Source: Pampus argenteus (taxonomy: Eukaryota > Chordata > Actinopteri > Scombriformes > Stromateidae). From it: DNA of 64,000 nt. Each line of letters opens with the position of its first letter. Within the stretch, counting starts at the first letter, position 1. The stretch covers positions 16,609,001 through 16,673,000 of the forward strand of contig CM072879.1 in assembly GCA_036937835.1 (NCBI GenBank). The letters run 5' to 3'. The translations under genes were made by a program, and so were the position numbers. The notes below the pieces were generated by a model that saw nothing but the letters and a program-made list of their open reading frames with translations, made no database searches and was not told the DNA's origin. This document shows, one piece after another, positions 37,389-46,128 of the stretch.

Positions 37389-40133
37389 GCCTCCCCGGCT
37401 GCACCGGCCAACAGGCCGTCAGCAGGCACCAACAACGCAGAGGAGGCTGCTCGTGCCCTGGCAGAGAAACGCAGACAAGCCAGAGAGCAGCGGGAGAAGG
37501 AGGAGCAGGAGCGCCTGGAGCAGGAGCAAAGGAACAGGTTAGCCTCAATGTCAATATGATGTGTAGTTATTGATTTTTCAGTCTGTCCACACTGTCTGTA
37601 ACATACATACATGTTTTCAGGATTCTGCGGGAGGAGGCGATGGTGCGGGAGGCCGAGGAGAGAAAGCGCAGAGAGGAGGAGGCTCGATTCATGGCCGAGC
37701 AGCAGCGTCTGAGAGACGAAGCCCAGCGAGCTCAAGACGAGAAGGAGGCGCAGGAGAAAGCCAAAGCTGAGCAGGAGGAGAACGAGAAGCTGCAGAGACA
37801 GGTCAGCGACGGCACTAAAATCACACGATTACTTCCTGATAACTGTAAATACTGTAGGCTCTAAAAAACCCTTTAATTTTCCATTAACCGTCATGAGTCG
37901 CAGTGATCCCCACACGCAGTAAAGCCATTTACCATCTGGGCAGATTAAAGCATCGCAGGATGCCGCCGAGCTGTCAGACGGGACTCAACCTAAACATCAG
38001 TACATCAGGATTAAAAGGAGGAGAATATGTGCTGGTGTCACAGATGATGTGTGTCATGCATGAGCCCTAACAGTGAGAGGCCCCTTGTCTGTCCAGGCAG
38101 ATGCCAGCTGGTGACCTCCATAATGGTGATGAGCAGAGGCTGAGGGAGCCATTGTGATCGGGGAGATAGTGACAGGCCTGTGTTGCCTCTGTCTCGTACA
38201 CTCGGCTCTGCAGTGGGCTGATAGTCGGATAAGCAGCGTCAGTGTACGACATGCCTGAAGCACTCAGCTATGCTCGATTCCTCTTTTCCCCTCAGTGGCT
38301 CCATTGTTCTGGAGTTGCCTCTTATTTATTTTTATTTATTTTTTTTAGATTAGTTCAAGTGTTGCGCCGGCCGTCTCATAATGCGTCTGACGATCAAATG
38401 ACAAGTCGTATTTACGCTTTAGATGTGTGAAAACAGCAGCCGGCTGCACAGATGTGATTCTATCGCTAAATTCTTCACGTCTGTGTGTTCGGTGCTGAAT
38501 CTAAACAAACCGGTGAACCATGTGAAGGGAGTTAATGCATAATATCAACCCCGGGCCTAAAGGCTGCAGTACGCTCTGAGCATGTGCTGCTCCCTGGTGG
38601 TGGAGGAGAGTTATACATGTGTTGTTTTCTGAGGATGTAGGTTTGTTTTTTACAAAATGAAATCTGGGGTTCAGACGATAAAAAAAACATCAGTGCTGTT
38701 TATTTGTGTATATTTATGTTAATCTTGCAAATCACGTGTTTTATTGGGGAAATTGATCATGAGACCAAGTGTAAACAAAATTATCTGATTTGTGGCTTTA
38801 TGAAAGTTATATATAGTTTATTTATATTTAGTCTAATTGATGACATAATGCTGTCTTTACATCTCTAACCACAAAATGAAAACATATTAAATCAATTGAG
38901 CATACAAAGATTGAAATATAATTAAAAGTTATTACGTTTAATTGTACTATTTTTTCCCAAAAAGCATTCAGAGGAGTGTGAGTCGTTTATTTAGTCCTGA
39001 GTCGTATCTACAGATCTTCTTAACTTCTCTGTGACCTGACAGGCGAAACTTGGGGCAAAAAAACCCAAGAATTTTGTTCGCTATGGGAATCAACACAAGA
39101 GCATCTTGAGCATCTGAGGCATAAAATCACACATTTCTCAACTCCCCACTGGCATCCTGCTGCTGTTTGTGGCTGCATGTATTGGCTGAAATGAAAACAT
39201 CATTATCTCATTAGTTACAGTCTGTTTGTTTCATATTAATGCTTTTTTTTTTTTTTTTTTTTTTTTCAGAGGGACGAGGCCGAAGCTAAAGCTCGCGAAG
39301 AGGCTGAACGTCAGCGCATCGAGAGGGAGAAACACTTCCAGAAAGAAGAGCAGGAGCGACTGGAGAGGAAGAAGGTGAGGAGAAAGAGAGAAACACAACA
39401 TCGTCAGAGTTGAGAAAGTCACACGGGGGAACTTCCTACTAAAAAGCATGGCGCTAACTGATCTCTGTCTGACCTTTACAGCGCCTTGAGGAGATCATGA
39501 AGAGGACTCGGAAGAGTGACGCAGGAGATAAGGTTTGTGTGATTCCTTTTACACAAGCTTGAATGAACTCAGCTTTCTCTGAGCCTGTTAAATTTAACAA
39601 AGGTCTTTTTGTTCTTCATAATCACAGAAAGATGTCAAGGCCTCTCCGCAAGTGAACGGCAAGGACGCAGAGCTCAGTAAAGGTAACTGTCACACCCCAC
39701 GATGAAGTCCTTTAGCCTCAGAAATGAGTCAAACTCTTTTATTTATTCATCAACATAATCTTTCTGCAGCTCCCAAAAACCTGCAGAGTCCCGGTTCAGC
39801 CGCGCTCAGCCAGTCACAAGGTGTGTCCGGCCCCGTCGTAAACGGCGTCCAGCCCGCCGCTCACCAGAACGGCGTCTCGGCTAACGGAGAGGCGGCTGAC
39901 TTTGACAAGATCATCCAGCTGAACAACAGCGGCAATCCAGCACAAACTCAGAGCGGGCTGGTCAGCGACCCCATCATGGCGTTCGAGGGAGGAGAGCCCT
40001 TCCTGATGAAAACTGGCCCGATGAAGCCTCAGCATGTCGCAGGTACAGTAAACGAGACTGTTTGCTAGATTTACTGTGAACATAAGTTAGTGAACCTGTT
40101 TTACCTCCCTGTTTCCCTGCAGAGGTCCTGTGA
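12969..40133 (+). CDS. map7d1: MAP7D1, MAP7 domain-containing protein 1 (microtubule-associated)
   Basis: MAP7 proteins bind microtubules through an N-terminal coiled coil and recruit and activate kinesin-1 through the C-terminal MAP7 domain. Exons: 12969-13035, 24924-25139, 26167-26235, 26420-26440 (microexon), 28626-28789, 29347-29455, 30341-30445, 34304-34423, 35145-35296, 35830-35972, 36479-36720, 37150-37537, 37621-37801, 39270-39374, 39482-39532, 39628-39682, 39770-40042, 40123-40133. The sum is 2472 nt, 823 residues plus stop (human about 841). Landmarks: KLAKERREERARY and RRRKLEEQRLKAEKRRALL (residues about 100-180), KKTWAEIRQQRWSWAG, SKSSATLWNSPNR, RLMTPTLSFLARSRSAAT, then Pro/Ser/Ala-rich linker, the Glu/Arg-rich MAP7 domain (about 570-710, ending RKKRLEEIMKRTRKS), and a C-terminal VNGVQP...HQNG..ANG stretch ending EVL. 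Human MAP7D1 shares these. A teleost a/b paralogue cannot be told apart here. The first exon is the least certain. Confidence 0.95.
13943..13982 (+). repeat. Perfect 20-bp tandem duplication
   Basis: The unit GATGGAAATCCAGCTGTTTT occurs twice head to tail without mismatch in map7d1 intron 1, a small recent duplication. Confidence 0.95.
13983..14140 (-). repeat. Dispersed repeat, 'AATCGATTAATCG' type, copy 1
   Basis: Contains AATTAATCGTTTTGAG, TTTGACATTTTATAGACCAAA and CTAATCGAATGATG, all recurring pieces of a very common fish repeat (recollection; family name not known to me). Copies at 15465, 18630 and 47440 share these words. Confidence 0.5.
14603..14632. repeat. (AC)n microsatellite
   Basis: Fifteen uninterrupted AC units in map7d1 intron 1. 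Confidence 0.97.
15465..15680 (+). repeat. Dispersed repeat, 'AATCGATTAATCG' type, copy 2
   Basis: Begins TTGCAATTAATAATTCTTTTTATTATTG and includes TGCAGCAAATCCTCACATTTGAGA, written here in separate words. It has the same layout as the copy at 34592. Confidence 0.5.
16418..16505 (-). repeat. Dispersed repeat, 'AATCGATTAATCG' type, fragment
   Basis: A terminal fragment containing TAAATCGACTAATTGTTACA, nearly the same as the piece at 21250-21272. Confidence 0.4.
18630..18780 (-). repeat. Dispersed repeat, 'AATCGATTAATCG' type, copy
   Basis: Carries CTTCTCAAATGTGATTTTGC, TTTGGGTTTTGAACTGCC and CGACATTTTATAGACAAA. These are the reverse-strand forms of words in copy 2. Confidence 0.5.
20250..20272. 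repeat. (GTT)n microsatellite
   Basis: An uninterrupted GTT trinucleotide run in map7d1 intron 1. Confidence 0.9.
21044..21069. repeat. (CA)n microsatellite
   Basis: Thirteen CA units in map7d1 intron 1. Confidence 0.95.
21195..21280 (-). repeat. Dispersed repeat, 'AATCGATTAATCG' type, fragment
   Basis: TTGATTAATCGACTAATTGT is shared with the fragment near 16475-16494. Confidence 0.45.
22008..22037. repeat. (GGAGA)n minisatellite-like run
   Basis: A purine-only run built from GGAGA/GAGAG units in map7d1 intron 1. It also reads as an open frame after an ATG (21984), but no splice donor or family match supports coding. Confidence 0.85.
25867..25888. repeat. (GT)n microsatellite
   Basis: Eleven GT units in map7d1 intron 2. 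Confidence 0.95.
26334..26354. repeat. (CT)n run upstream of the map7d1 microexon
   Basis: A CT dinucleotide tract that ends about 65 bases before the microexon. CT-rich tracts can bind PTBP-type regulators, so it may matter for microexon splicing (inference). Confidence 0.85.
26420..26440 (+). CDS. map7d1: map7d1 candidate 21-nt microexon
   Basis: Between a TTTCAG acceptor and a GTAAGG donor lie 21 bases that keep frame and add EQQTQLQ. The flanking exons also join directly in frame (ATC G / CG GCA, Ile-Ala-Ala-Lys-Lys), which matches the human YLAAKK junction with no insert. The insert falls inside the microtubule-binding coiled coil. A CT-rich run (26334-26354), about 65 bases upstream, fits the intronic context of many regulated microexons. 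Inclusion is inferred, not shown. Confidence 0.6.
26870..27060. promoter_or_regulatory. Possible conserved non-coding element in map7d1 intron
   Basis: A non-repetitive, balanced-composition block in an AT-rich intron. It contains a CCAAT motif (AGCCAATCAGAG) and a cluster of homeodomain-type sites (TTTAATTACT, CATTAGCATC, TCAATAATG). This is suggestive only; conservation cannot be seen from one sequence. Confidence 0.25.
28170..28350 (+). repeat. Dispersed repeat, 'TTAGCATGCTAAC' type
   Basis: Words GCTAATTGGCAAATATTAGC, ATGCTAACAGGC, AGCATGTTAGCATGTTGATC and AGCACTGCTATCCCTAAATA match a repeat frequent in fish genomes (recollection). Located in a map7d1 intron. Confidence 0.5.
28557..28578. 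repeat. (CT)n run upstream of map7d1 exon 5
   Basis: A pyrimidine dinucleotide tract about 50 bases before the exon at 28626. Confidence 0.9.
29969..29990. repeat. (GT)n microsatellite
   Basis: Eleven GT units in map7d1 intron 6. Confidence 0.95.
31300..31480 (-). repeat. Dispersed repeat, 'TTAGCATGCTAAC' type
   Basis: Shares ATGCTAACATGC, AATGCTAGCATGC and AGCATGTTAGCATGCTG with the 28170 copy. Degenerate. Confidence 0.4.
32134..32146. promoter_or_regulatory. Perfect X-box palindrome
   Basis: GTTGCCTAGCAAC fits GTNRCC-N1-RGYAAC exactly on both halves and reads the same on the other strand apart from the central base. It lies inside map7d1 intron 7, so a regulatory role is only a possibility. 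Confidence 0.4.
32500..32720. repeat. Fold-back repeat, 'TTAGCTTAGCATAAAGAC' type
   Basis: Arms 32520-32544 and 32628-32652 are reverse complements over 25 bp with one mismatch (GTTAGCTTAGCTTAGCAT inside the arm). The right part continues as GCTTCATATTTAACATATAG and GAGAGTAGTATCAATC, words shared with 62813-62860. Confidence 0.6.
34592..34765 (+). repeat. Dispersed repeat, 'AATCGATTAATCG' type, copy
   Basis: Begins AGCTGCAATTAATAATTC and TTTTCATTATAGATTAATCT, and includes AGAGAAAAGCAGCAAAATGC. It lies in map7d1 intron 8. Confidence 0.5.
35410..35710 (+). repeat. Dispersed repeat, 'TTAGCTTAGCATAAAGAC' type, long copy
   Basis: GGTTAGCTTAGCATAAAGAC, GGAAACAGGTGGAAACAGC, TAGCCTGGCTCTGTCCAAGG and ATATGAAGCTACAGCCAGC form the most complete copy in the window. 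A second GAAGCTACAGCCAGC follows about 130 bases on. Located in map7d1 intron 9. Confidence 0.55.
37150..37537 (+). CDS. map7d1: map7d1 exon 12 with Thr and Ala homopolymer tracts
   Basis: This 388-nt exon encodes a Pro/Ala/Ser-rich linker, then nine consecutive Thr (ACC repeat) and about twelve consecutive Ala (GCT repeat) at 37321-37390. The start of the MAP7 domain follows (EEAARALAEKRRQAREQRE). The trinucleotide runs are microsatellite-like and probably vary in length between individuals or species without breaking frame. Confidence 0.9.
37321..37390 (+). repeat. map7d1: Coding trinucleotide runs (ACC)n then (GCT)n
   Basis: Two adjacent in-frame trinucleotide runs inside map7d1 exon 12, coding for Thr and Ala tracts. 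Confidence 0.93.
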
Positions 40134-40767
40134 GTCCACACACATCACATGAAGACGCGCCTTATGTCTCCGCTTGAGCTACGAGATTCATGCCACACCA
40201 CAGCGGCTTATAAAATAGTGTGCCAAACAAAACAGTGAACTGCGCTGATATCACATCTTCAGTATCATCTTCAGTATCCGCCACCGAGGACGAAGAGGAG
40301 GAGATAAACTCTGCCCGGAGAAAAAAAAAAGAAAACAAACAAACAAAACATAAACAAACATCTGAAATATAGAAACTAAAAAAATAAAAAAGCAACAGCA
40401 GTATTCTCTCTCTCTGTCTTCACCGCGTGTTATGGTGCAGCATTTGTCAAGTTTTATTGAAATGTCACATGCAGATTTTACAGTGCACCTTAAAGATGAC
40501 TGACTGTGTAACGACTTTTAGGAAATACAGTATATAAGACTCTGGAAATACATAATATTTGACAATGGTTGTTATTATTACCGTCGTTATGATATTGTTA
40601 TCTTAAGTTGAACAATGTGTGTGTGTGTGTGAGTGTTTGTTGTTTTTGTCTTGAATTATTGAGTTATTTAACGCGGGGGAGCATCGTAAGGACTGACCAC
40701 AGACGGTGTATGTAAATGTGTAATGAGTCTGGCTGCCGAGGTCCTCCTGTTTACAGGGGATCTGTGA

Positions 40768-40773
40768 AATAAA
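40768..40773 (+). terminator. map7d1: map7d1 polyadenylation signal AATAAA
   Basis: A canonical AATAAA about 635 bases after the stop codon, followed by a GT-rich stretch (GGCTGTGTGTCTTTCTC), the usual layout of a cleavage site. The 3' UTR is therefore about 40134-40795. Confidence 0.7.
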
Positions 40774-40795
40774 GCTTTATGAAAGGGACGGCTGT

Positions 40796-43700
40796 GTGTC
40801 TTTCTCTATTTCTACTTGGAGATAAAGCTGCATATATCTTTCCAAATTAGAGATTTTAGTGATAATTTGAGATTAGTTGAACAAAGTCACATGATTCATT
40901 TTAACAAAACCGCCAGAAGAGGAAGAAATATAAAGATTTCAACTAATCTGCAATCTACAAACTGCTTTCTTACTTGGTCAAACAAAAGTTAGTCTATAAA
41001 GCGTATAATAATAAAAGTTAATTCGGCTTAACAAACTTTACAGTGTATGTGTGTGTCTGTGTATTAATTATTTGACAAATGCAGTTTTTTTTAAGATTTT
41101 AAGTGTAATACGTTAAAGTTTCAGAGGGAGGCAGCACCGAGTCACAACCCTTGTGGTGCATCTGTTTATAGCAAATATAGATATGATATAAAAGGAGCAT
41201 AAATAAACTGTTGATTTATAGAAATTAAATGTGTATTCACTGAGTTTGGGGAAATTGTTGTGTTAATGTCCATTGCCAGTGCCAGTATGAATGTAGTTTA
41301 AATATATACCTGTTGCAGCACATATGACACAAAGCAAACAAAAGTCTCTTCAGGAAGTGAACCTGCCTGTTTTCAGTGTGACTCTTCACATGAGAGAAAA
41401 TGTTCTTATTTCAGGTTTGCACCGAACATCAATAGTTTATCTTCAGTTTTTTTTTTTTTTATAAAATAAAAAGAGAATCGATTAAACTAAATCAAGATTT
41501 CACCTCACTAATCCATACACAATCATTTTTTATTTTTTGTATACAGCTTTTTGGAAACATAAAGTTTTTTCCCCCCCTCTATCTTTACTCTTATTTACTT
41601 GGTTGGGGTTGTTTTCCAAATTTACTGACACAAAACAAAATCCAACACAACTAAAAAAATAAAAAATAAAAAAACAACCCAAATTAAAATACCTGAGTAC
41701 AACACAATTTGACTTCAAGCCTAAAATAATAAAAATATGAGCACATTTTAACAGAGTGCCTCCTGTTGTCAGTAACAGCCTGTGTTTGTTTGGCTTTAGG
41801 TCACACAGAGACGAGAGCCGACCGCAGTACGGTCTGAGGTGTAGCTCAGCCAAAGGATCAAAGGTGTGTGCATGAGATTTACTCTCCACTCACTCTAACG
41901 CTCTGTAGCAATCAAATATTAAAGCCCTTGTGGTCACTCTTTTTTCCCCTCCTCTCTGCTCTCTTTGCTGCATCGGTTTTGGTCACCGTGCACCTGCCAC
42001 CAGGTCGCTAGCATATCATATGTCTAACAAAACACACTGGGCCTTGTTTCACTGTGACCACGATGATGCCATCCGGCACAGAGACGTGATTCAGGACATG
42101 TTTGTGCTGTCTGTATCTGTTTGCTTTGGTTTGGACATTGACTTTATGATTAGTTGCAACTGAATACAAAGACTAATGAGAGTCTGCCAGATCCATGATT
42201 GTTTACATGGATGTATATAGAAATTATTTATTTATTAATATTAATATTAGTTTGTCTGTCACCCCTTTTTGGTCCAGACTGAAATATATCAACTGCTATT
42301 ATATTTCACATTTCTGGTTTTGAGTGAAATATCTTGAAAACTATTTGATGGATGGCCATGAAATGTGTTACATGTGTGTTTCTTCTTGTTACTTGTATTG
42401 GTTGTTTGAGTTTCACTGTGCAGAACGATGTATCCCCGTCAAACCTGAAGGCCTTCAGTGTCTTTTATATATCTGTTAATGTGAGTGTTGCTACCGCCTA
42501 CTTATATTTACACTGGATATCAACCAAAAAACTAACAGGATACACGTTTATACAACACATGTCAAGTAGTGCATCAACACGTCCAGTCTTCACATATGAC
42601 ATGATGTGAGTCTACTCATCATTAAACACAATTTCTACATTTTCCTTTTCAGAAACAGCAGCTGGCAGAAATATTACTGTATGCGTGTGTGTGGAAGCAG
42701 ACACACAAACGCCTTTATTTAAACAACATGATTGAAAACGTTTCTCAGAGAGTCAACTATTTATAATTTAGATGTGATTTCACCAAGTGGTTGTGAGACA
42801 GTTGGTCGCCGTAAAGCTGAGGCTGTGCACGTTTCACTGAGGTTTCCTCTTTTCTTCTATAAACGAGGAAGCACAAAGACGCCTCGCTCTGTTCTCGACG
42901 CTTTCAGTCTCTCCTGCAAGGTGAGCCATTTTCTTTTACTTTTTCACTTTGTAGATGTGTTAAAAACTGGATATTTTGAGTCCTCTGCTTCAATATTTCT
43001 CTGTTTATTAGTTTGTTTTTTTGAGCGAACTGGATATCAGTAAAATATTCTCCATTGTTCTACTTTTATTTACCAAGTTTCCCTTTAAAAGAGACATTTT
43101 TTATTGTATTTATTTGAACGTATTTGTTTCTCATTGTTTTTCATTACTTGTGTGTAATTGTCATGTGTGAATGTTTTAAAAAAAAAAGGCACATTACTTA
43201 TATATATAATGCCTTGACATATCAAAATAAAAACAAAACATATCACATAATCTTAAAAAATAATTGAATAGTTTAATATATTTTGGGCTTTTTTTCATGT
43301 TTTAAATCTTTTAGTCTTGTGTTTCGCTTGTAGTCTGTTCATCTTTATTTTCAGTGATGACACAAACGCTCCACACGCTTCATGTTCCCGCGAGTCTACA
43401 CGTTATGATCTCTTTAATCTGACTGACTCTATTTAACTGAAATCTCATGACCTCAGCGGTCAAAGTCGTCCTCGGCCTCTTGGAATCCAAACCTCCGGTG
43501 AGGGCCGTAAACAGTTTACAACAAGCAAGCCGACGTGTGTGTGTGTGTGTGTGGTCTGACATTTTGATTTTTGTCAGGGTTAATTTTATCCTTGGCAACA
43601 TCTGAAAGTCCAACACCTGTGCTGCAAAAAAAAAAAAAAAAAAAGACAGTGAATATGAACTGTTTGCATATCTTTGTCTGAGGTCAACAAGGGGGGAACC

Positions 43701-45500
43701 ACATCGTGCTGAGTTGAACTGTGAAGACTGAAAACAAGGCAAAACATTTCCAGTGCAATATCAGATAATAAACAACTATGACAAAACACTTGTCTCGTAG
43801 CTCACAAATGATGGACGAAATCTTAGAGGATTGATGTCATCCCGCACTTTCACTTTAACCCCTGTGCAAAGTAAAAATACCCATAAAAAATAATTATTAG
43901 ATATGACAATATTATTTTGAATCATATCTACATATCTACTTCTAAAATTATAATATAAAAAGGAAGACAGGTCAAGACAAGACAAGTCATACATTGACTA
44001 AATAATAAATAATTAAAATGTAAACTTGTAATTATACAGTATATTTTCCAATATTTGTGTTGTCTTAATGCTGATTAATACTGAATGGCTGCAGTCACAG
44101 ATATCCATACAGTGAGTCGTAGTACTTATGCATAGTGCAGAGAGCAATAAACACCAATGTAAATGTCGCCTAGTGATTAGAAAGGAAGAGTGAGATGAGG
44201 ATTACAGTCCTTCTCACTATGTGGGATTTACAAGTTAATTAAGGTCAACAGGTGGTACATAACAGCCCGACAAGAGGAAACATTTTACAGGACAGTGATT
44301 CAGTTTTTACTCTTATTTGAATGACTTGTTTTCTATATTTTGGAAATATATATACATACAAAACTATATATACATATACATTCACCTCAATGCTGATATG
44401 AAAGACTGTCATGTCCCCCAATAGAAAATATGACAGTGAAATGAGATAACTAAGTCTGTCTGTGGTCGGTGAGGCCGAGGGGCCCACTGAGCGAAGTCAC
44501 TGTGATTAGATGCATTATGTGACAGAAATAGTGCACAAGCTCTACTGACAACAACGTCAGGCGTTACTGAAAAGACAGCTGTGTGTCGAAGAGGAGCCCT
44601 GACTTCTTCCATTGCAGGAAAAAGACATACATTTCAAAGGCAGTGACATGTTTAGAGGCCGTAAACCTGCTGGTGAAAGGTCTTTTGTTTCAGTGATAAG
44701 TAATTATCTCTTTTTTTTTTTTTATGTGTGAACTGATTGCATCCTGACAGTAAACTACATGCTCCATTCAACCGGCGTTGTTGAACTAGAATGAACTTTA
44801 TTGGTCAAATGTCCAAGCAACCAACTAGCAAAACACTGTAAGCAGAACCGCCTCCCTGCACATGCACGGTGGCGTCTGCCGTACAAGGAACTACTCTCCT
44901 GAGACTGAACATGCTGTCGCTGTCATTAGTCTTTGTATAGTAGTGACAGTAACTATTGACTCCAGTGTGAGTAACAGGGTGGGTGGATGTGTTTGGCACA
45001 GAGGAATAAACTATATATTTAGATACACACAGAGTACTTTATAAGTAGGCTCTGATTTGTTGTTGTTGACAATGAGAAAAAAATATAGAAAATCGCCGGC
45101 CTTTTCCTTTAAGGGCCCCTGACAGTCTTTTTAGCATCAAATTCTCTGTTTCCCTGTTGTGCTGTGGTGGAAGTATAGTAAAAAAAAGAGGGAGTAAAAG
45201 ACTGTAATGTTGAAGTATATCTACTTAGTTTGACTCATTAGGACTAAGCTTACTAAGCTGTGCTACCTTAAGCTTTATATTAGCTTCAGATAAACTTTTA
45301 AACACATTTTTACACAGGAGTCTTACATTGTAAGTGTGTTGTGAACTAGTCCTTTAATAGGACCCCCAGGGGCTTGTTTATTTCTTAAAGCCAGCTGATG
45401 TCTCTGTGTCACAGGTGGTATGGCAAGAGGAAAACAGCACAATATAATGAACTCGATTAAACCACAGATAGCACGCAGTGGAAATCAAAGACTGTTTACC
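40796..45500. other. Intergenic region between map7d1 and thrap3
   Basis: About 4.7 kb of AT-rich DNA. A fish-repeat-like segment lies at 42255-42460, a 19-base A run at 43626-43644 and a short TG repeat at 43537-43552. No exon could be supported. Open frames at 41530-41889 and 42352-42609 are accidental, the second lying partly in the repeat. Confidence 0.5.
42255..42460 (+). repeat. Dispersed repeat, 'GGTCCAGACTGAAATAT' type
   Basis: GGTCCAGACTGAAATATATC and TTTGATGGATGGCCATGAAA are typical words of a common fish repeat, probably another segment of the element seen at 28170. Confidence 0.45.
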
Positions 45501-45539
45501 CCTCAGCTATATTTTTTCCCCTAGGATGGCGAAGTCATG

Positions 45540-45681
45540 ACCCGCCCTACTCTGCCTCTGATTGGCTAGTACTCGTTGCTTTCGCTGGTTGGGGGTGGGT
45601 TATATTTGGGCATGGGGAGTCAGATTGGTTAAAAATTAGAGTAAAACTCTCAGGACCAATCAGAGGCAGAGTAGGGCGGGT
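45540..45681. mobile_element. Miniature inverted-repeat (MITE-like) element
   Basis: Two perfect 26-bp arms, 45540-45565 (starting ACCCGCCCTACTCTG) and 45656-45681, are exact reverse complements. They flank about 90 bp of unrelated interior with no coding capacity. Sequence outside the arms is also partly inverted (GTCATG against GTTATA), so the original element may extend a few bases further. Each arm carries a CCAAT/ATTGG motif. This is the form of a non-autonomous DNA transposon. The family is unknown to me and no clear target duplication was found. Confidence 0.75.
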
Positions 45682-45929
45682 TATAACTACAGAAAAAGAA
45701 AATCGCCCCTATCATCTACACCTCGTCACGCAAACTCTCGCGTGATTTAGATCGACTATATAGATAGCATTGTGAGCTAATGGTGTGTGTCGATCGTTGG
45801 CTGCCGTTGCACATCGATGCCTCGAAAACATATTATTCAACACAACTGACAAATAATAGAAGCATCGCCAGATGTATTTAACGGGGATGTGACAACCAAG
45901 CCTCATTTTTAAAGGCACAGTGCGTCCGT

Positions 45930-46128
45930 TTTGTTGGCTAGTTGTTAGCCTTGCTGCTGTTAGCCTGCTAGCCTGCTAACATCCGTTTACACTCGGATCT
46001 GAACGTTACAGTGAAATCAGGAAGGAGGGACCCGACGAAGCAGGCAGCTTGGCCTCAAAGGTTGCTCCACTTCTACAAACTAATATATTAATACTATAAA
46101 ACCAACCACGAGCCGTCTTGTAAAAAAG
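45930..46128 (+). other. thrap3: Likely thrap3 5'-UTR exon
   Basis: A more GC-balanced block without an ATG-initiated frame, ending at a good donor (AAAAAG then GTAATT). It is placed upstream of the coding start at 48349, whose exon begins after an AG at 48334 with a 14-base leader. A non-coding first exon followed by a 2.2-kb intron is the likely arrangement. The 5' boundary is a guess. Confidence 0.45.

Noticed and set aside
37091..37735. Minus-strand open frame of 214 codons
   Set aside because: It lies opposite map7d1 exons 12 and 13. Its Ala/Val runs are the reverse reading of the coding trinucleotide repeats.
41530..41889. Minus-strand 119-codon open frame downstream of map7d1
   Set aside because: AT-rich with Phe/Leu runs; no conserved motif; lies in intergenic filler.
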